NCBI RefSeq assembly: GCF_963924675.1
Contig: NC_089221.1
Span: 91,699,835-91,763,834 of the forward strand
Reading direction: 5' to 3'
DNA length: 64,000 nt
From: Phocoena phocoena
Taxonomy: Eukaryota > Chordata > Mammalia > Artiodactyla > Phocoenidae
Under the pieces are notes generated by a model. That model had not been told where the DNA came from. It saw only the letters and a list, made by a program, of their open reading frames with translations, and did not search any database. Shown one piece after another: positions 37,436 to 50,889 of the stretch. How positions within the stretch are numbered: position 1 is the stretch's first letter; the number at the start of each line of letters is the position of its first letter. The position numbers and the translations under genes were made by a program.

Positions 37436-40400
37436 ATGGCACCCTGCCTTTTTGGTAACATCTAGGAATACAGATTCCCATATTCCAGATTTCTTCTCCT
37501 TAGCTTAGGGTTCTTATCCCATTTGCTTCTTAGGAAGTTAGGAGAGGATTGTTTCTGTACAGATGGTCTCAACAATAATTTTGCTGGAAGTACAACTTAA
37601 CAGTAAAATTTCCCTACAGAACTAAAAATTCAAAATTGCATCATTCCTGAAAAGAAAAGTTTAGAGTACAAATTGACTTGTTTAAGACAGAGGAATTAGA
37701 AAGATTTCTAGCACATCAAGCACGTTTTAGAAATTTGATCCTTTTATTTAAAATCATGTAAATGACATTTTGTATTCCCCACATTTAAGTCAATCTGCAG
37801 CTGTTACTTAGTAAGCCAAGAAATGAGAGCCCCCTTTGGTTCTGAATCCTTCAGAATATTTTCAAGTAATTAATACCAATTGGATTTTCATTTAATCATT
37901 TTTAGGAAATAACATGCTTTATTATGTGGCATTCTATGATAATGACTTGCTTATCAGTAGCTCAGGAAATAGGCAAATAGCCAACTTTTTAATGTAAGAA
38001 AGCTACTTTCCAATCCCTGTGTTTTTCTGAGTGTTGTATATTTCACTTCTTTGGAAAGAGAAGGCCTGGAGCAAATAAATGCTTTCCTTTCCTTTTCTTA
38101 CATATTTAGAAATTCAAGAGGGGCCCTTTTCTTAGTCTATTTCTGTCACAGAGAAGTTATTCATTCCACAATATTTGCCTTAAGGGAAGCAGGTGGCCCA
38201 GATATTGAGAATGTAGGCATGCATGACCTTTGTGTTCGACTTTGAACATCTATAGCCAAAAGGTTACAAATGAGACATTGAGTAGAAAACCTATTATCAG
38301 CTTATTATTAGGAATACCTAAAATTATATCATGACTCTAATTAAATAATATATTGTTTTCTTTAAACTGTTGCAGCAATCAATATGATGTAGCCACTGGA
38401 TACACTATAGAACTCAGGAAAAAAAGAGATGAATCATCTGCCTGCTCCTCATGGTTGATGTGAGTAGGAGGGAGACTTTACCGGAATGGAAGAGGGAAAA
38501 GGTAAAATGTAGATTAGGATTCCACATTCCCACCTACCCATTTTTCTTGATTGCTCAGGGTTTGAAGGCAGTTGTTAACGGACTAAACTTATCATTTTAA
38601 AATTTCTCTCAATATCTGGGTCACCAGCTTCCCTTAGAAATGAGTAAACCAAAGCCAGTAGCTAATTCTCCTCCCAGAGTAAAAAACTAAACAGTGTAGT
38701 TTAGGGAATATTATGCCTACATCGCAAGCACACTTTAAGGAGATGATTCGGTGATTCTGAAGCTTTCTAGGAGCAGCGCACGCCAGGGACCCATTTTCTC
38801 AGTAAACATTCATTGAAAAACAATTACGTACAATGAAAGAGTCAGAGTTGAATTAAACCCATGCTACCCTCTAGGATTGAGCTTTGTCGTTGGAGAGAAA
38901 AAACAAGTGTACGTATAGCCTGTGCTAAATCTAGGCAGGCAGTAAGCCCTCCAGGGATGGAAAGCAGGAAAAGCTCCCCTTCGCTTGGAATGATCAAGGG
39001 GAGCTTCCTGGGAATATAAAGGGAATATAAAGGATGGGGAGAACCTTTGCAGGTAGGGAGGAGGAAGGCAGAACATTTGGCTGAGAAATCTGCAGAGTGG
39101 AGGAATGTGTTGAAGGAACAATGCTGGGTGTGAAAGACTGAAATCTGCAGGGAAGTGTTGCTAAGTCTGCCTAAGAGTATCAGATCTTGTGCAAAGTTGA
39201 ATTAGACTTCTTCACCCCTTTCTTACTCTGGGTAGACATTTGTGCAGCATTTCCTCAGAGCATGTAGCCCTCTGTGATCTCCTACATACGTGGCTAATCT
39301 GGTGTGTCCCCAAGCAGAATAAAAATCACCCAACACATCAAAGACATTGTTGCAAGTCACCAGTTGAAATAAAGCTTCAGTCACTAAAAGCAAAAACTGC
39401 ACTGGCGAGATCTCTACTGACAAAGCAGAGTAAAAGAAGATACGTGATTATTTGAGTAACTTTGGCAAAACTCCAGTATCCGAATAACTCCCGGTGACCA
39501 GAAAATCACCTAACTACTTGCTAAAGCTTTGCCAATGGAGGCCACGTCAAGGTTACTTCTTTCACAGTTATTTTAACCTTTTAAATTATCTGACCTGAAA
39601 GGGCAATTCCCGCAGGATCTAAGATAGAATTATACCTGAAAGTTTAGACTTCAAAAGACAACCTGTGTTAAGCCTCAGACAATGAAATTTAAAATCTTCG
39701 GAGCTGCTTTCCCCAAACTTCAAGCCGATCCTGTGAAGTCCTTTCGTCTCCATCTCTCCCTTTTGCCCCTTTATACACCTTTCTATAATTTCCTTTTTAT
39801 ATCACTCATTGCAGGCAGTATTTTACATCCATCTTCAAGAAACTTTTAAAAACATAATCATTACAGTATATATACTTCTAGTTGTCTTGCCACTTTGCTT
39901 GTTTCAGATAATGTCTGTGATTAGTAACTGGCTATATTATTCGGGCAAATGAAACGAAGAAAGGGACAACGGTTGAACATCATCTGAGTGATGGAAGAGG
40001 GGTTAAGACGTAGAGATACTGTAGGGGTACAGAAAACACAACTTAGCAGGCGTTGAGAAAGGAATACTACTTACTAGGGTTTTCAGACTTAGGTGACAGT
40101 ATCTGGTATGTCTTTTCTAGTTTTTCCTAGAGGAGAAATCTGTACTGCTGCGTTGTCGAAAGTTTTCTGGACTAAAAGGACATAAGCAGCTCAACGGCAG
40201 CTTGGAGGATTAGATAATGGAATACCACTCTATACAGGAAACCTACATCTCCACTAGTTTAGACTGCAAATCATTAGCCAAAAACAAATGCATATAGGAT
40301 TTGGAGGACAAAGACGAAGTGTAAATACTGCAGTTTACACCACCAAGATCATAGGCTGCCTTCCCAATTTCTGACTGAAAAGTACTGGAAAAGGAGCTGT

Positions 40401-43019
40401 GAACATTTCATTTTTAAAACCTGTCGAAATGGTGCTATTGACTCCTTAATACAAAGATGTATTACAATATTTTTTAGGTAAACATATAAGTCTGACCTGG
40501 CCATAAATGTAAATATAGAGAATGTTTACAGAGAATTCATCAAAATCATGCCCGTTTGCTTTTGACTGAGCTACTGTTTTGTTCGATGGCAGTGACTGAC
40601 AGTCCCTGCTTCCAGCATATGGGACACATCAGAGTCACTGGCTCTCAGCTGCCCAAAGCCTGGGGTAGACAACATGACAGCCACAGACAACTGGCTTCTT
40701 CTTGGATTCAGGTTAGACAACCCAAGTAAATGAGTAAACATGCTCATTTTTTGGTGTTTCCCAGGAACATAAACGGAAGAATATGTGACATGAGGCAAAA
40801 TGGATGTTGGGAGACTGTTGAAATTGACCTTAGTGAGGGCCAATGTTGCTTTGTGTAAGTTCATTCAGATTTGTCAGAGCATGCCAAAAGAAGCATACAC
40901 CTTACTGCTGGGAAACTTGTAAAGCAATCTGCATGTATGGTATGATAATAAATCATCTAAGAGCCCACCAATACTTTGCATTCCGTGATTTGAAATGTTA
41001 GCACAATTCGAGAGTGACACAATGGACATTTTCCTTATATCTGAAATATGAAGTCGAAGCATTTCTTGATTGTTTTTCCATTCTCTCAGGCAACATTATA
41101 CTTTGAGTTTCACAGCATTTTTAATATTATACAGTGATGTCATAAAATCATAAAGTTAAAAGGGGATCTTAGTAATCATTTAACCCAACAAGCTCATCTT
41201 ATTAAAGAGAAGTAACACCCAGAGAGGTAATGACTTATCTAAGATTGCAGTTAGTGGCTCAGAAGAGATCTGGGTTGCCCATCTCCTAGTCCAGTGCTCT
41301 CACGACTGAGAAGTCAATTCACTGGATACAAAGTCAATCCAGGGATTCATATAAAAATTGATTTTCATTATAAAAATATGAAAATACAGAAAAGTAGATT
41401 ACCATAAGAACGCCTTCCAAAGACAAGCATTGTCTTTTTTTAAATCTTGCACTAGTTTATTTTTTTCTTACAGACTTTAATCATATTGTAACTTTTTCAT
41501 GTCAACCTACCACTACAGCAGGCATTTTTTGTATAATCTTCAGAAACAATTTTGATAGCTGCATAATAATCCATTCTCAATTCTTTTTCTTTTCTCAGTT
41601 AACACTACATAAAGCTTTTTTCTGAGTTTGGGGAAATCTATCCTAAGGAAATAATCCTAACGTGGAATTGTCGGGCCAAATGATATTCAGTGGTCCCTTC
41701 ATTATGATGCTTTCAAACCTGCAGGACCTGAGAATGAAAGGGAAAAACCTTTATGTTCCCTCCTAAGAAGCTGATTGTTAGCAACAATAGTTGTAAAAAG
41801 AACTAAAAGTCTTTCTTGAGCTTGGCCACCCAATCAGTTAGCAAACATTTGTGTGAAATATTGGGGGGAAGGCATAATATGTCAGTGAGGTTCACTCTCA
41901 GAATTGCAGCTTGCTACTAACTACTACTAGGTCCAAAATCCTCACCTAAACAATGACTTCTGAATTGAGGGAAATGCTAGAGGAAAACAAAAACCTCTCC
42001 CATCTGCAAGTCCATTTTTGACTAGATGAAACATCTTTTTATTTCAACCTGGTTTTGCACAATCTCTGGACTACTTCCTTTAATAAAAAACCAGCTGCTT
42101 GTACTTAAGGAATGTCACTAAAGCAAAACCTAAGAAGGAAGGTAAAGCTCCTGAAAAAGAACAGTACCATCCAAATAATGAGTAAAAAGCCAGTTTTGGT
42201 ATTTGTACACTAAGCTTCCTCCATAATTTTTATTGGCAGAATACTACACCCCACTAATCACCTGTACAGCTAACACAAGTAACATGGATCCACCCTCTAT
42301 CTCCTGGGATACATTTGCATTTCATATTTTCCAGCAATTTTCTGTCATCTCCTGGTCTAGAAGTCTTCATCCATAGTGGACCCTTTGCTCCAGAGGAGTA
42401 GAAATGGTGTACTATAGACATAAGTCATTCACATCGGATGCCATATGACACCAACCATTAATTAACAACCTTCCGAGGAAGCTCCATCACCTCATTACCT
42501 CAATGACGGACAGCTATGTAGAATCTGCCATACGGAAGGGGCCCAATCAATGTTTCATGGAGGAGTGAAGGGCTACTTTGCTATTTTCATTTCTGTTTTG
42601 TGAGTCTATCATTTTCCTATTGACATTTAAAGGAGCTCTATACACACTTTCCAGAGGTGACCCACTGAGAGATGCTATGATTGGCTCGCCAGAGTCATTA
42701 CCAACCCTTTCTCCAAGAGGCTGGAAATACTTGCCTTCCCAGCTAGTGGTAGTCACGTGACCCAGACTACTAGAAAGAAAAGCTATTGGAGGCTCTGGAA
42801 AAGCTTTTACTTTCCTGATAAAAGAGACGGATGAGTAGTGCCATGCCTTCCCCTGCTTCTTCTTTACTTGAATGCACATGTAATTTCCAGGGCTAGCTGG
42901 TCACCTTATCATATCTGAGGGAAGGATGAGAACTGAAGAAACACTGGCCCTGACATGCTAATACTAATAATTACCAACATCCAGATATTTTATTAAATGA
43001 GGAAAATAACTCCCTATTT
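37436..43019. other. Intergenic interval
   Basis: Largely single copy, with a MIR remnant at 41190-41310. Short minus-strand frames at 38.9-39.4 and 40.6-41.1 kb match nothing I know. Nothing else supported. Confidence 0.55.
41190..41310 (-). mobile_element. MIR-class SINE
   Basis: Reverse MIR order: 'aacacccagagaggtaatg', 'gattgcagttagtggctc', 'agatctgggttgcccatc', 'ccagtgctctcac'. Confidence 0.55.
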
Positions 43020-43179
43020 GGTTTGTTTTTTGTGTGTTTTTTTTATTTTTGGTTTTTTGTTTGTTTGTTTGTGTTTTTGGCCACACCGCACAGCTTATGG
43101 GATCTTAGTGCCCCGACCAAGGGATTGAACCCTCAGCAGGTTCAATCAGTCCTAACCACTGGACCGCCAGGGAATTCCC
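43020..43179 (-). mobile_element. Short CHR-type SINE, truncated
   Basis: The - strand reads GGGAATTCCCTGGCGGTCCA, then 'ttaggactgattgaacctg', 'ggttcaatcccttgg', 'taagatcccataagctg' and 'gtggccaaaaacac', ending in A-rich sequence. It shares the truncated layout of the 29091 copy. No clear target duplication. Confidence 0.85.
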
Positions 43180-46100
43180 TACTCTATATTTGTTTAAACC
43201 ACTTAATAGTCATATTTCCTACTGCCTATTTCCCACAGCATCCATAACTGCTTTCTTATAATATAGATCAACAGTTCCTTTGTAATCACTTCCACCTTTT
43301 TTCAACTCCAAAGGAAATCATCACTACAATTGCTAATCAAGTTAGTACAATTATTTTAAAATGTATACAATAAACCTTACCTATATGTTACAGTGGTAAG
43401 AGCAGAATATGTCATCATCCTTGCTATATAACAGCAAATCAAAATTCAGCAGTATTGTGGCTAATATTATATGAGACATTGGCAGGGGATTAGCATATGC
43501 ATTGTTAATCTTAATTTTCCAGTTTATATTTTTCTTTTGTAAGAGTTCAGGAAGCTAAACTACATACTTTAAATTCAGATAAGGTTAAAGCAACTTAGTA
43601 TAAATGGTCAATACACAAGTGTCTAGAAATTTTATTCTGATATATTTCATAGAAATTTTAAAATAAATACACATTTTATTATATTAATGCATGCTCTCAT
43701 TAGTTTAATGAAGGTTCCAGCTTTACACATTGGCACATAAAAGAAATATAAACTTCTTAAAAATGAAATCTATATATAGTATAGCTCTTATTGAATTGCA
43801 AGAGATGAATTTTTATTTAACCATACATGTAAATCTTTGGAAACAACAAAATAATACAGAAATTATAATTCCAATTTCCTGTGCTCTGGGATTAATCTAA
43901 TGTTTCTCCTAAGCTCAGATCCTACCATCCCCTACTTCTGGAATTTGAATAAGAAAGGCATGGGAGATAGACTGGACAAGTAATTATACAGCACAGGGTC
44001 TAATGGACACCTGGTCAAGTCCCCTAGCTTTTCTGGGTTCTGTTAATTTATGCATAGGTTTGGGATAGCTACAGTATCCACTTAATTAAAAGAAACTGGA
44101 TTTTAACAACTGATTCTAAGGATGCTAGCGTGCTCTTAAATAAACAGGTAAAGCTTTTATCCACATCAAAGGGAATTACTCATACCTAAAAGCTCAATAG
44201 ACATTAGGAGTTTAAATTGGGCAATGTTTTCCTATCTTCTCCAGAGGCAACCTCCATTACAGAGTTTTTAGCTTAAGAGGTTAATTTAATTCAACTTGAG
44301 TGTTGATAAAATGTCCTTCAGTTAGGAAAGAAAGAGGGAGGAGAGTAAGAAAGGACTTTTTTATTGGGAGATAATTTTACATATAGAAATCTACAGTTTC
44401 AAATATATCCAGCCTCAATGAACAGTGAAATGAAGAGATTTTTAACATTAACAATCTGTCTTTAATACTCTAGCAGTTTATACTGTACATAACTGCAGAA
44501 CACTAAATTCTCATAATTATTTTTGCTGCGTATTGTGTTAAACTTCAAGGATTAATCAAGGATTATCAATACAAGCTAATATTTCATGCAGAAGTATCAC
44601 TTATGATAAATTGGTTTTTTCTTGTATGAAACTAATTTCCTTAAAAAAATAGGTACCATGTACTGAAAACAGTACCATGCCAAGTGTTTCCTGCATACAC
44701 GTGTTTCTAATACAAACTAGCTATAAGCCAGAGAAAATAATCAACCACATAACTACACGGCAGATTACATTCTTTCATTTCATCAACTGCCCTATGAAAA
44801 GTTAATTATCTTCAAAGGAAAATCTTTTGGGGCTGTAATTTTTATTTTACTGACAATCACAACTGATTTATTTCCAATGTTAAGGAGTCCACGTTTAGCA
44901 AGCACTGAAGGCTTCAGAGAACAGAAAAGATTTTGTATTTAAGAGAGGGATTCTATGAAATTCTCTACTTCATATTATAGAAAGACAAATTAATATACAG
45001 ATTAATATAGAACTGTGTGTTATTAAAAGTTACTAAAATTAACTTGAAATGTGGCTAGCCCAAATTAGTAAAATATACACCAGAAATCAAAAAATCAGTA
45101 TAAAAGAAGAATGTAAGCTATCTTAAAGATTTTTACAGTGATTACATGTTGAAATGATAATATTTTGGATATATTGAGTGAAATGTACTGTATTATTAAA
45201 ATTAACTTCAGCTGTTTCTTTTAATTTTTTTAATGCGACTGCTAGAAAATTTTAAATTACATATATGGCTCACATTATTTTTCTATTCTACAGCACTGCT
45301 ATAGAAACAGCAGACTCTATTACATGTTAATATTAATCCCAATCCACATTGTTAAATTTCATATCATTATGATAATTGACATAACATATATAATACATTA
45401 TCACAAGATTCCTGAGCTTAGAATCAAATACACCTCTACTCTTGAAAACAAAACCAAACAAAGCGTGCTCTAATCTTTTCCATCATCTTCTGTATACTAG
45501 CAACTGTGCTAAACTTTGGTTATGTATGATTCCACAAACACGCAAAAGGGATCTTTTGGGTGATAGAACTATTCTAAAATTGGACTGTTGTGATGGCTGC
45601 ATAACTATAAATGTATTCAAAAATCAACGGATTGTATACTTATAACTGGTAAATTGTATAGCATTGGAAATTATACCTCAATAAAGCTGTTTGTTTTTTT
45701 TTTTTTAAAGTACACAGCTAGAGCCCAGCAGATTTAAAGTGCCATCTAGAAGCTGCATATACATTTCAGGTAATTCAAATATAATTCTTCAATCCATCAT
45801 ACGGCTCAACATTGCAATGAAAATTTTTCCATGAGCGTCTTGTTACCTGCAATGGGTCCTCATTCAACAGTGGATTATGTCATCACTAGTTGGAGGTATA
45901 AGTTACAAAAAAACAAAGGGAACACAGAGTAGCTGAAAGTGGACAGTTTACTAGTGGCACCCAGCTCAGGCGATAATAGCCCTTATAATAATGTACATCT
46001 TGTTGCAAATTTACCCAATCTGGGCACCCTATAATTGGACATCTGCTGGTATTTTGTCATGCTAGACTGAATACTGGAATGTAAGAAACCTCCTGCTCTA

Positions 46101-47759
46101 CACTAATACCAAATAAAAGACAATAGATTGAGTCAAAATTAACATTTAACAATTTCCATGTGAAACTGAAAGCTAAACTGCTCATTTCTCTTTCCCTATT
46201 GCAAGAAAAAAAAAAAGTAGCAGAGAAATCCAGCAGCTCAAAAATTATAGTCAATTTGGAAAAACATATTGGTGATTAATAAATTTCAAGTTAAGAGCAT
46301 AGGATCGTTTGTGCATTGCTTCTATCAGACCTTGAAACAAACTATTTTCAATCTAAAATTTGTGAGATTATTCACTATGGATATTATGGTGCTGCCACCT
46401 TTTGCTTTTTTTGAACATCATCTCCACACCAAAACAATAAAAATAAGTCAGCTCTACTTTTTCCACTTTAGCAAAATGGGTCTGAAGAACTATGACTTAT
46501 GCTTTCTTTACACTCAGGAAAACACAGGAAAGTAAAACACAGATCACACCTTCATGCAATTGAACCACTATACAGTTTTGTGCTTTTGGTGGCCTATCTA
46601 GTAAATACTATTTCCAGAGCTCTCTTTACCCCATATTAACCAAAAAAAAAGAAGATGTAAACTAGGTGGATAGTTCAAAAGTCAAAGACCATGTGGAATG
46701 TTAAAATCATTTAGGAATGTTCATTTAATGCAGCCACAGAATCGAGAGACATATTATAGTCCATTCTAGTTATAAAATGACTCATCCAGGCATTTAGATA
46801 AATCTATGAATGCATTCGTTCTAGTTCCAGACTGAAGTTACATCAGAATTGTGAATGCTTATGACGTAGTTATACTTTATGAGTTGAGTGACACATTTAA
46901 AACTCAAACATGTATAAAACATTCACTGAATTTGACTTTCTAGAGAGATGATTCTCTATTGGTCAGTATTGGATACCACCACCCATTTCACATAACCCAG
47001 AATACTGTCCAATCAATGTGGTGTCCCAGCACATATCTGGCAGTTTTTCACACTGTCTTATTCATTCATAAATGCTTTTAAGACTCCCAAAATAAAAGCC
47101 CATAAAGATATGAATACATTTTTTAAGATATCTATAAAATAATACTATCCAGGTATCAAAACTGAATTGCATTTTACTATAATACCTATTCTTTTCTTAT
47201 TTCTGATATTTTCAATAGGTAAAGTAGTACAAGTCAACTGACAATGAAGTTCATCTTTATAAAGTATAGAGAAGAGCTTTTTTTCTTTAGTCCAAGATAT
47301 TGTTAAACTCATAGAGCATACGAGAAGTAAAGCATTAATATTTAACTCCTCCCCAAATTAACACTTTTACAGAATGTTCATAAAGCTCTAAAATAGGTGA
47401 TTTTAACCTACCAGCATGAAGCTTGGCTTTCTCTAATTTCTGAGTAGCCAAAATATTCATACTGAGGCACTATTCAATTTCTTAAGAGTTTGTGTCAAAG
47501 AACTATATCTACTTCTTGGTGGATTTCTGTCATACTCTCCATTCCTAGACATATCACCATACCAAACAATGTGCAAATAACTGTTTAGGAAAACTGAAAT
47601 GCCCACACTAGATAGCTATTTACTTTAGGAATAAAATAAACCAAAAACATCTCAAAATTTTCTACAGGCTATGCAGAAGACAGGAAAGGATGATTTTTAC
47701 AGGCCATGCAGCTAAGAGAGAGTTGATTCAGGGAATATAATACTATAAGTTTAAACATA
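43180..47759 (-). other. STARD4: Probable STARD4 3' UTR and downstream sequence
   Basis: AT-rich, repeat-poor DNA directly after the STARD4 stop. AATAAA on the - strand (TTTATT on +) occurs several times, for example 43675-43680 and 43812-43817. The only clear insertion is an old L1 3' end at 45520-45712. The UTR end is undetermined. Confidence 0.4.
45520..45712 (+). mobile_element. Old L1 3' end
   Basis: 'gggatcttttgggtgatag', 'ttggactgttgtgatggc', 'ggattgtatacttataactg', then 'acctcaataaagctgttt' and a T/A tract: the classic order of an L1M 3' terminus, on the strand opposite to STARD4. Confidence 0.65.
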
Positions 47760-47989
47760 TTATGCCTTTTGTAAGGCTTTTTGTAAATCACCATAGAAGT
47801 TGATTAAAGTGCTTGCCATGGCTGTATCTACTGCAGACTGGGGAATCATTCCACGCAGATCCGTCTGAATATAGCCTGTCAAAAGACTCCGGTTTGGACT
47901 GTCTTTAAGAGGAACACAAAACCAACCACAGGGATGGTTATATCCACGAACAAATTCTGATCTCTTTTCACTCCAGTCAAGACTTACCC
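47760..47989 (-). CDS. STARD4: STARD4 terminal coding exon
   Basis: 230 nt to TAA (47762-47760). GG completes Gly, then [39 protein letters not shown] and [20 protein letters not shown], then the C-terminal helix [16 protein letters not shown]. This part forms late strands and the C-terminal lid helix of the START fold, which caps the sterol cavity. The human protein, as I recall it, stops after KAL; here three more codons (Gln, Lys, Ala) precede the stop. The acceptor is GCCTTGTAG at 47990, and two bases later the coding sequence reads GTAAGT, a perfect donor hexamer. The open frame upstream to 48035 is intron read-through. Confidence 0.96.
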
Positions 47990-49264
47990 CTACAAGGCAA
48001 TTTAAAATGACACTATTAATAGCAATGACTGACATTAATCTAAAACTCTCACTAAAAAATAGTATCAGATTTCTTATTTACATATTTTTCTTCTTATCCA
48101 TGTAGATGAAAATTAAGCCCCAAGAGTGACCGTGGAAGAATGAAAAAGATAATTACTAAGTGGAATTCTGACAGAGGCTGGTAGATACGTAATGGGGAAA
48201 GTTCTAATCCCTTCAGAATAAATGGCATCATGTCATCCTGGTAACTCCTTGGAAACTACAAATCTTCTCTGTAGTAGCGAGGCCTCAAGGTACTAATAAT
48301 CAAACCTGTGTACCACCACTGCTCCCCACAGGCACTACCATATCAAACTTTGGTTCTGGCTGGTTCAGATTAAACAGGTAGATGTGTACCTACAACTGCC
48401 AACTCAAATATATCGTACATACACAAATATTAATTTACCTATAGATATATTTTAGAAAGCAGAAGCCTTCTAATAGTATCTTTAATTTTGAAAAGAAAAA
48501 TATTACACAGATCAAGGAAGAAAAAGTACTCTAACACATACCAAGCCTATTTTTTCTAAGTATATGACTAAGAAGCTGTTTCTTGAGAGTGACTTAGAAG
48601 GAAACCCAACGACTAGATCCCTTTCTTAGAGGCAGTCACGCGTTCCATATTTGTTAGCTGTGACCTGAAGGATACTGTGTAACGGGGAACAAAAACTCAT
48701 CAGAAAGATTGCAAAAACCTTCTCGATATTGTTATTTTAATCCCTAGGGTTTAGCATTTGCAAACAGAGCTTATTGATTATAAAATAACTATGGGGACTT
48801 CCCTGGTGGCGCAGTCGTTAAGAATCTGCCTGCCAACGCAGGGGACACAGGTTCAATCCCTGGTCCAGGAGGATCCCACATGCCACGGAGCAACTGAGCC
48901 CGTGTGCCACAACTATAGAGCCTGCGCTCTAGAGCCCACAAGCCACAACTACTGAGCCCGCACGCCACAATTACTGAAGCCCATGTGCCTAGAGCCCGAG
49001 CTCCGTAATAAGAGAAGCCACCGCAGTGAGAAGCCCACGCACCGCAACAAAGAGCAGCCCCTGCTCGCCACAACTAGAGAAAGCCCGTGCATGCGCAGCA
49101 ACGAAGACCCAATGTAGCCAAAAATAAATAAATTAAATAAAATAAATTTTTAAAAAATAAGTATGAAAGTTGAAAATGTATCTTGTGTAGAAAGAAACAT
49201 CCAGCCTAGAAAACTCAAAATTTAAAACAAACCAAGAGAAAGTAAAAGGTTCTGAGACAATTAC
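47990..49264 (-). other. STARD4 intron
   Basis: 1.3 kb with one long-form SINE (48794-49153, +). Otherwise AT-rich single copy. Donor GTAATT, acceptor TTGTAG. Confidence 0.85.
48794..49153 (+). mobile_element. CHR-type SINE, long form
   Basis: GGACTTCCCTGGTGGCGCAG head, GGTTCAATCCC B box, four or more 'cacaactactgagccc' modules, AAATAAATAAATTAAAT tail. A 12-bp duplication AAAATAACTATG (48782) versus AAAATAAGTATG (49154) has one mismatch. Antisense to STARD4. Confidence 0.94.
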
Positions 49265-49379
49265 CACAGGATAAAAGCCCTTCTTTATAGTCCACAGTAT
49301 ACGAGAAGTCAACAAACTCTCTTGGGGAAATTATATTCCAAAGCTGACCAGCAGTAGTATAACGCATCACACAGCAATT
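49265..49379 (-). CDS. STARD4: STARD4 coding exon 4
   Basis: 115 bp: 38 codons from [20 protein letters not shown] through [18 protein letters not shown], then the first base of Gly. It lies in the core of the START domain, with strands lining the sterol pocket and the loop over it. Acceptor TTCTCTTTCAG, donor TGTG|GTAATT. The residue after YTV is Asp; human has Gly there as I recall. Confidence 0.95.
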
Positions 49380-50209
49380 CTGAAAGAGAACAGGTAACAG
49401 CTGTTAGTACTATAGGAAATACACACATAGACTCATATATCATAAGTTAATCTTTAGTAAAAAATTAACACTCACTTAAAATGTGTTATAATAAATATTA
49501 ATAACATTTCTTACAGTGATTCTGACAGGTTTAGATCTCTATTCTATATCTCACGGCAACTGTATGGACTTGAAGAGAATATACAATCAAAACAGAGGTA
49601 AGTTACCCAGTATCCAAATCTCTGTTTCAGTAGAGTCACCTCTTACCCTATATGATAAAAATGGAAGCAGGTAGTATAGACTGTACGTGTATAAGATAAA
49701 ATCCACAAGTACTTTGACTAAAACACCAAATGTGTCAATAAAGGAATTCAAACATGGCAAGGAATGAATTAATAAAAACAGACAAAGAAAGAAAGCCACT
49801 TAGGTTACATAATTCTCTAATGCCTAAGGTGGCATTTTTATCTTTGATTTTGGCTAAATGTTAATGGAAAACCTACATACTATTACCTAGAAACCTGAAT
49901 ATGATGGTGGTATTTTCAGAATTTTAGATTTCAGAACCTCAGCTAAAGTTTTACAATTAAAGACACTGATGATTTTCTTAAGCAGCAAGGGTAAAGCTAT
50001 TGCAGAAAACAAACTCAGTTCTGACTAACACTCATTATTAATATGAGGAAACTCAAGCTTTTTAAAAGGCAGCAAGGATTCCCCTGTGAGATCTTTGCCA
50101 TGACTACTTATTCTCAAAGCAATGAATATAATGAATGCAAGTATACACACGTGCACATGCGCACACACACACACACACACAATCTGAAGCAACATTTCTA
50201 AACAAATAC
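49380..50209 (-). other. STARD4 intron
   Basis: 0.8 kb. Starts GTATTTG. A (TG)10 tract on the transcribed sense strand lies about 28 nt after the donor. No other feature. Confidence 0.85.
50162..50181 (-). repeat. (TG)10 / (CA)10 microsatellite next to a donor site
   Basis: Ten CA units on +, so UG repeats in the STARD4 transcript, starting about 28 nt inside the intron after the exon at 50210-50336. Preceded on + by CA/TG-mixed sequence from 50141. Confidence 0.95.
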
Positions 50210-50336
50210 CTCTTCAAAGTACTCCAAAATATCCAATGAGGTCATTAAGCTGTCCCAATCCAAGCGACAGGGACCTGGGCGTATATGGTCTATTACACTA
50301 TTGACGACATCGTCTATAACACCTTGGGCTTTGAAG
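50210..50336 (-). CDS. STARD4: STARD4 coding exon 3
   Basis: 127 bp: C completes Leu, then [20 protein letters not shown] and [22 protein letters not shown]. It matches the human segment from KAQGVIDD to LENFEE with a few conservative changes. It covers the second helix and early strands of the START fold. Acceptor TTTCTCCAG, donor GAG|GTATTT, phase 0. Confidence 0.96.
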
Positions 50337-50889
50337 CTGGAGAAAACATATGAAAGTCAAATGCTATTAGAATGAAAAATTTCAGCATGCTCTCACAGTT
50401 CAGAGCTCACATCAAAAAAAAATAAAATTTAATGAAGATTTTTTAAAAAGAGTAAATCCCGACTTTTCTGATAAATTAGGTTCTGTCAATTACTTCATCA
50501 GAATGTACTCTAAAACGTCCTCAAATCTAATAAGAGATTTGAAGGCTATCTTACGCATTATCATAAACATAGTAAAATACCTTCATGTTATGGTGTAGCC
50601 AACAGCAGTCTGTAGAACACTGTAATGCTTCCATTTATTTCATATGCTCTTCTTTTCTCAGCTATGTTCTAACATGTTAGTAGTATATGCATATTCTTAC
50701 CCTAACTTTTGAAACCTTTTTATTAGGAATAGAAATATAGGTCACCCTAGAATAGAATGCCCAGGATTGACTCATGAATAATATCAGAACTTGACATATT
50801 TCAAAGGTGGCATTACATACCAGTAGGAAAAAGATATACTAGTTCAAAAATGGTGTTTGGATTCAACAGTTATCCTAACAGAGAGAATA

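Noticed and set aside
47990..48035. N-terminal extension of the STARD4 last-exon frame
   Set aside because: Intron read-through; the acceptor at 47990 and the human alignment fix the exon start.
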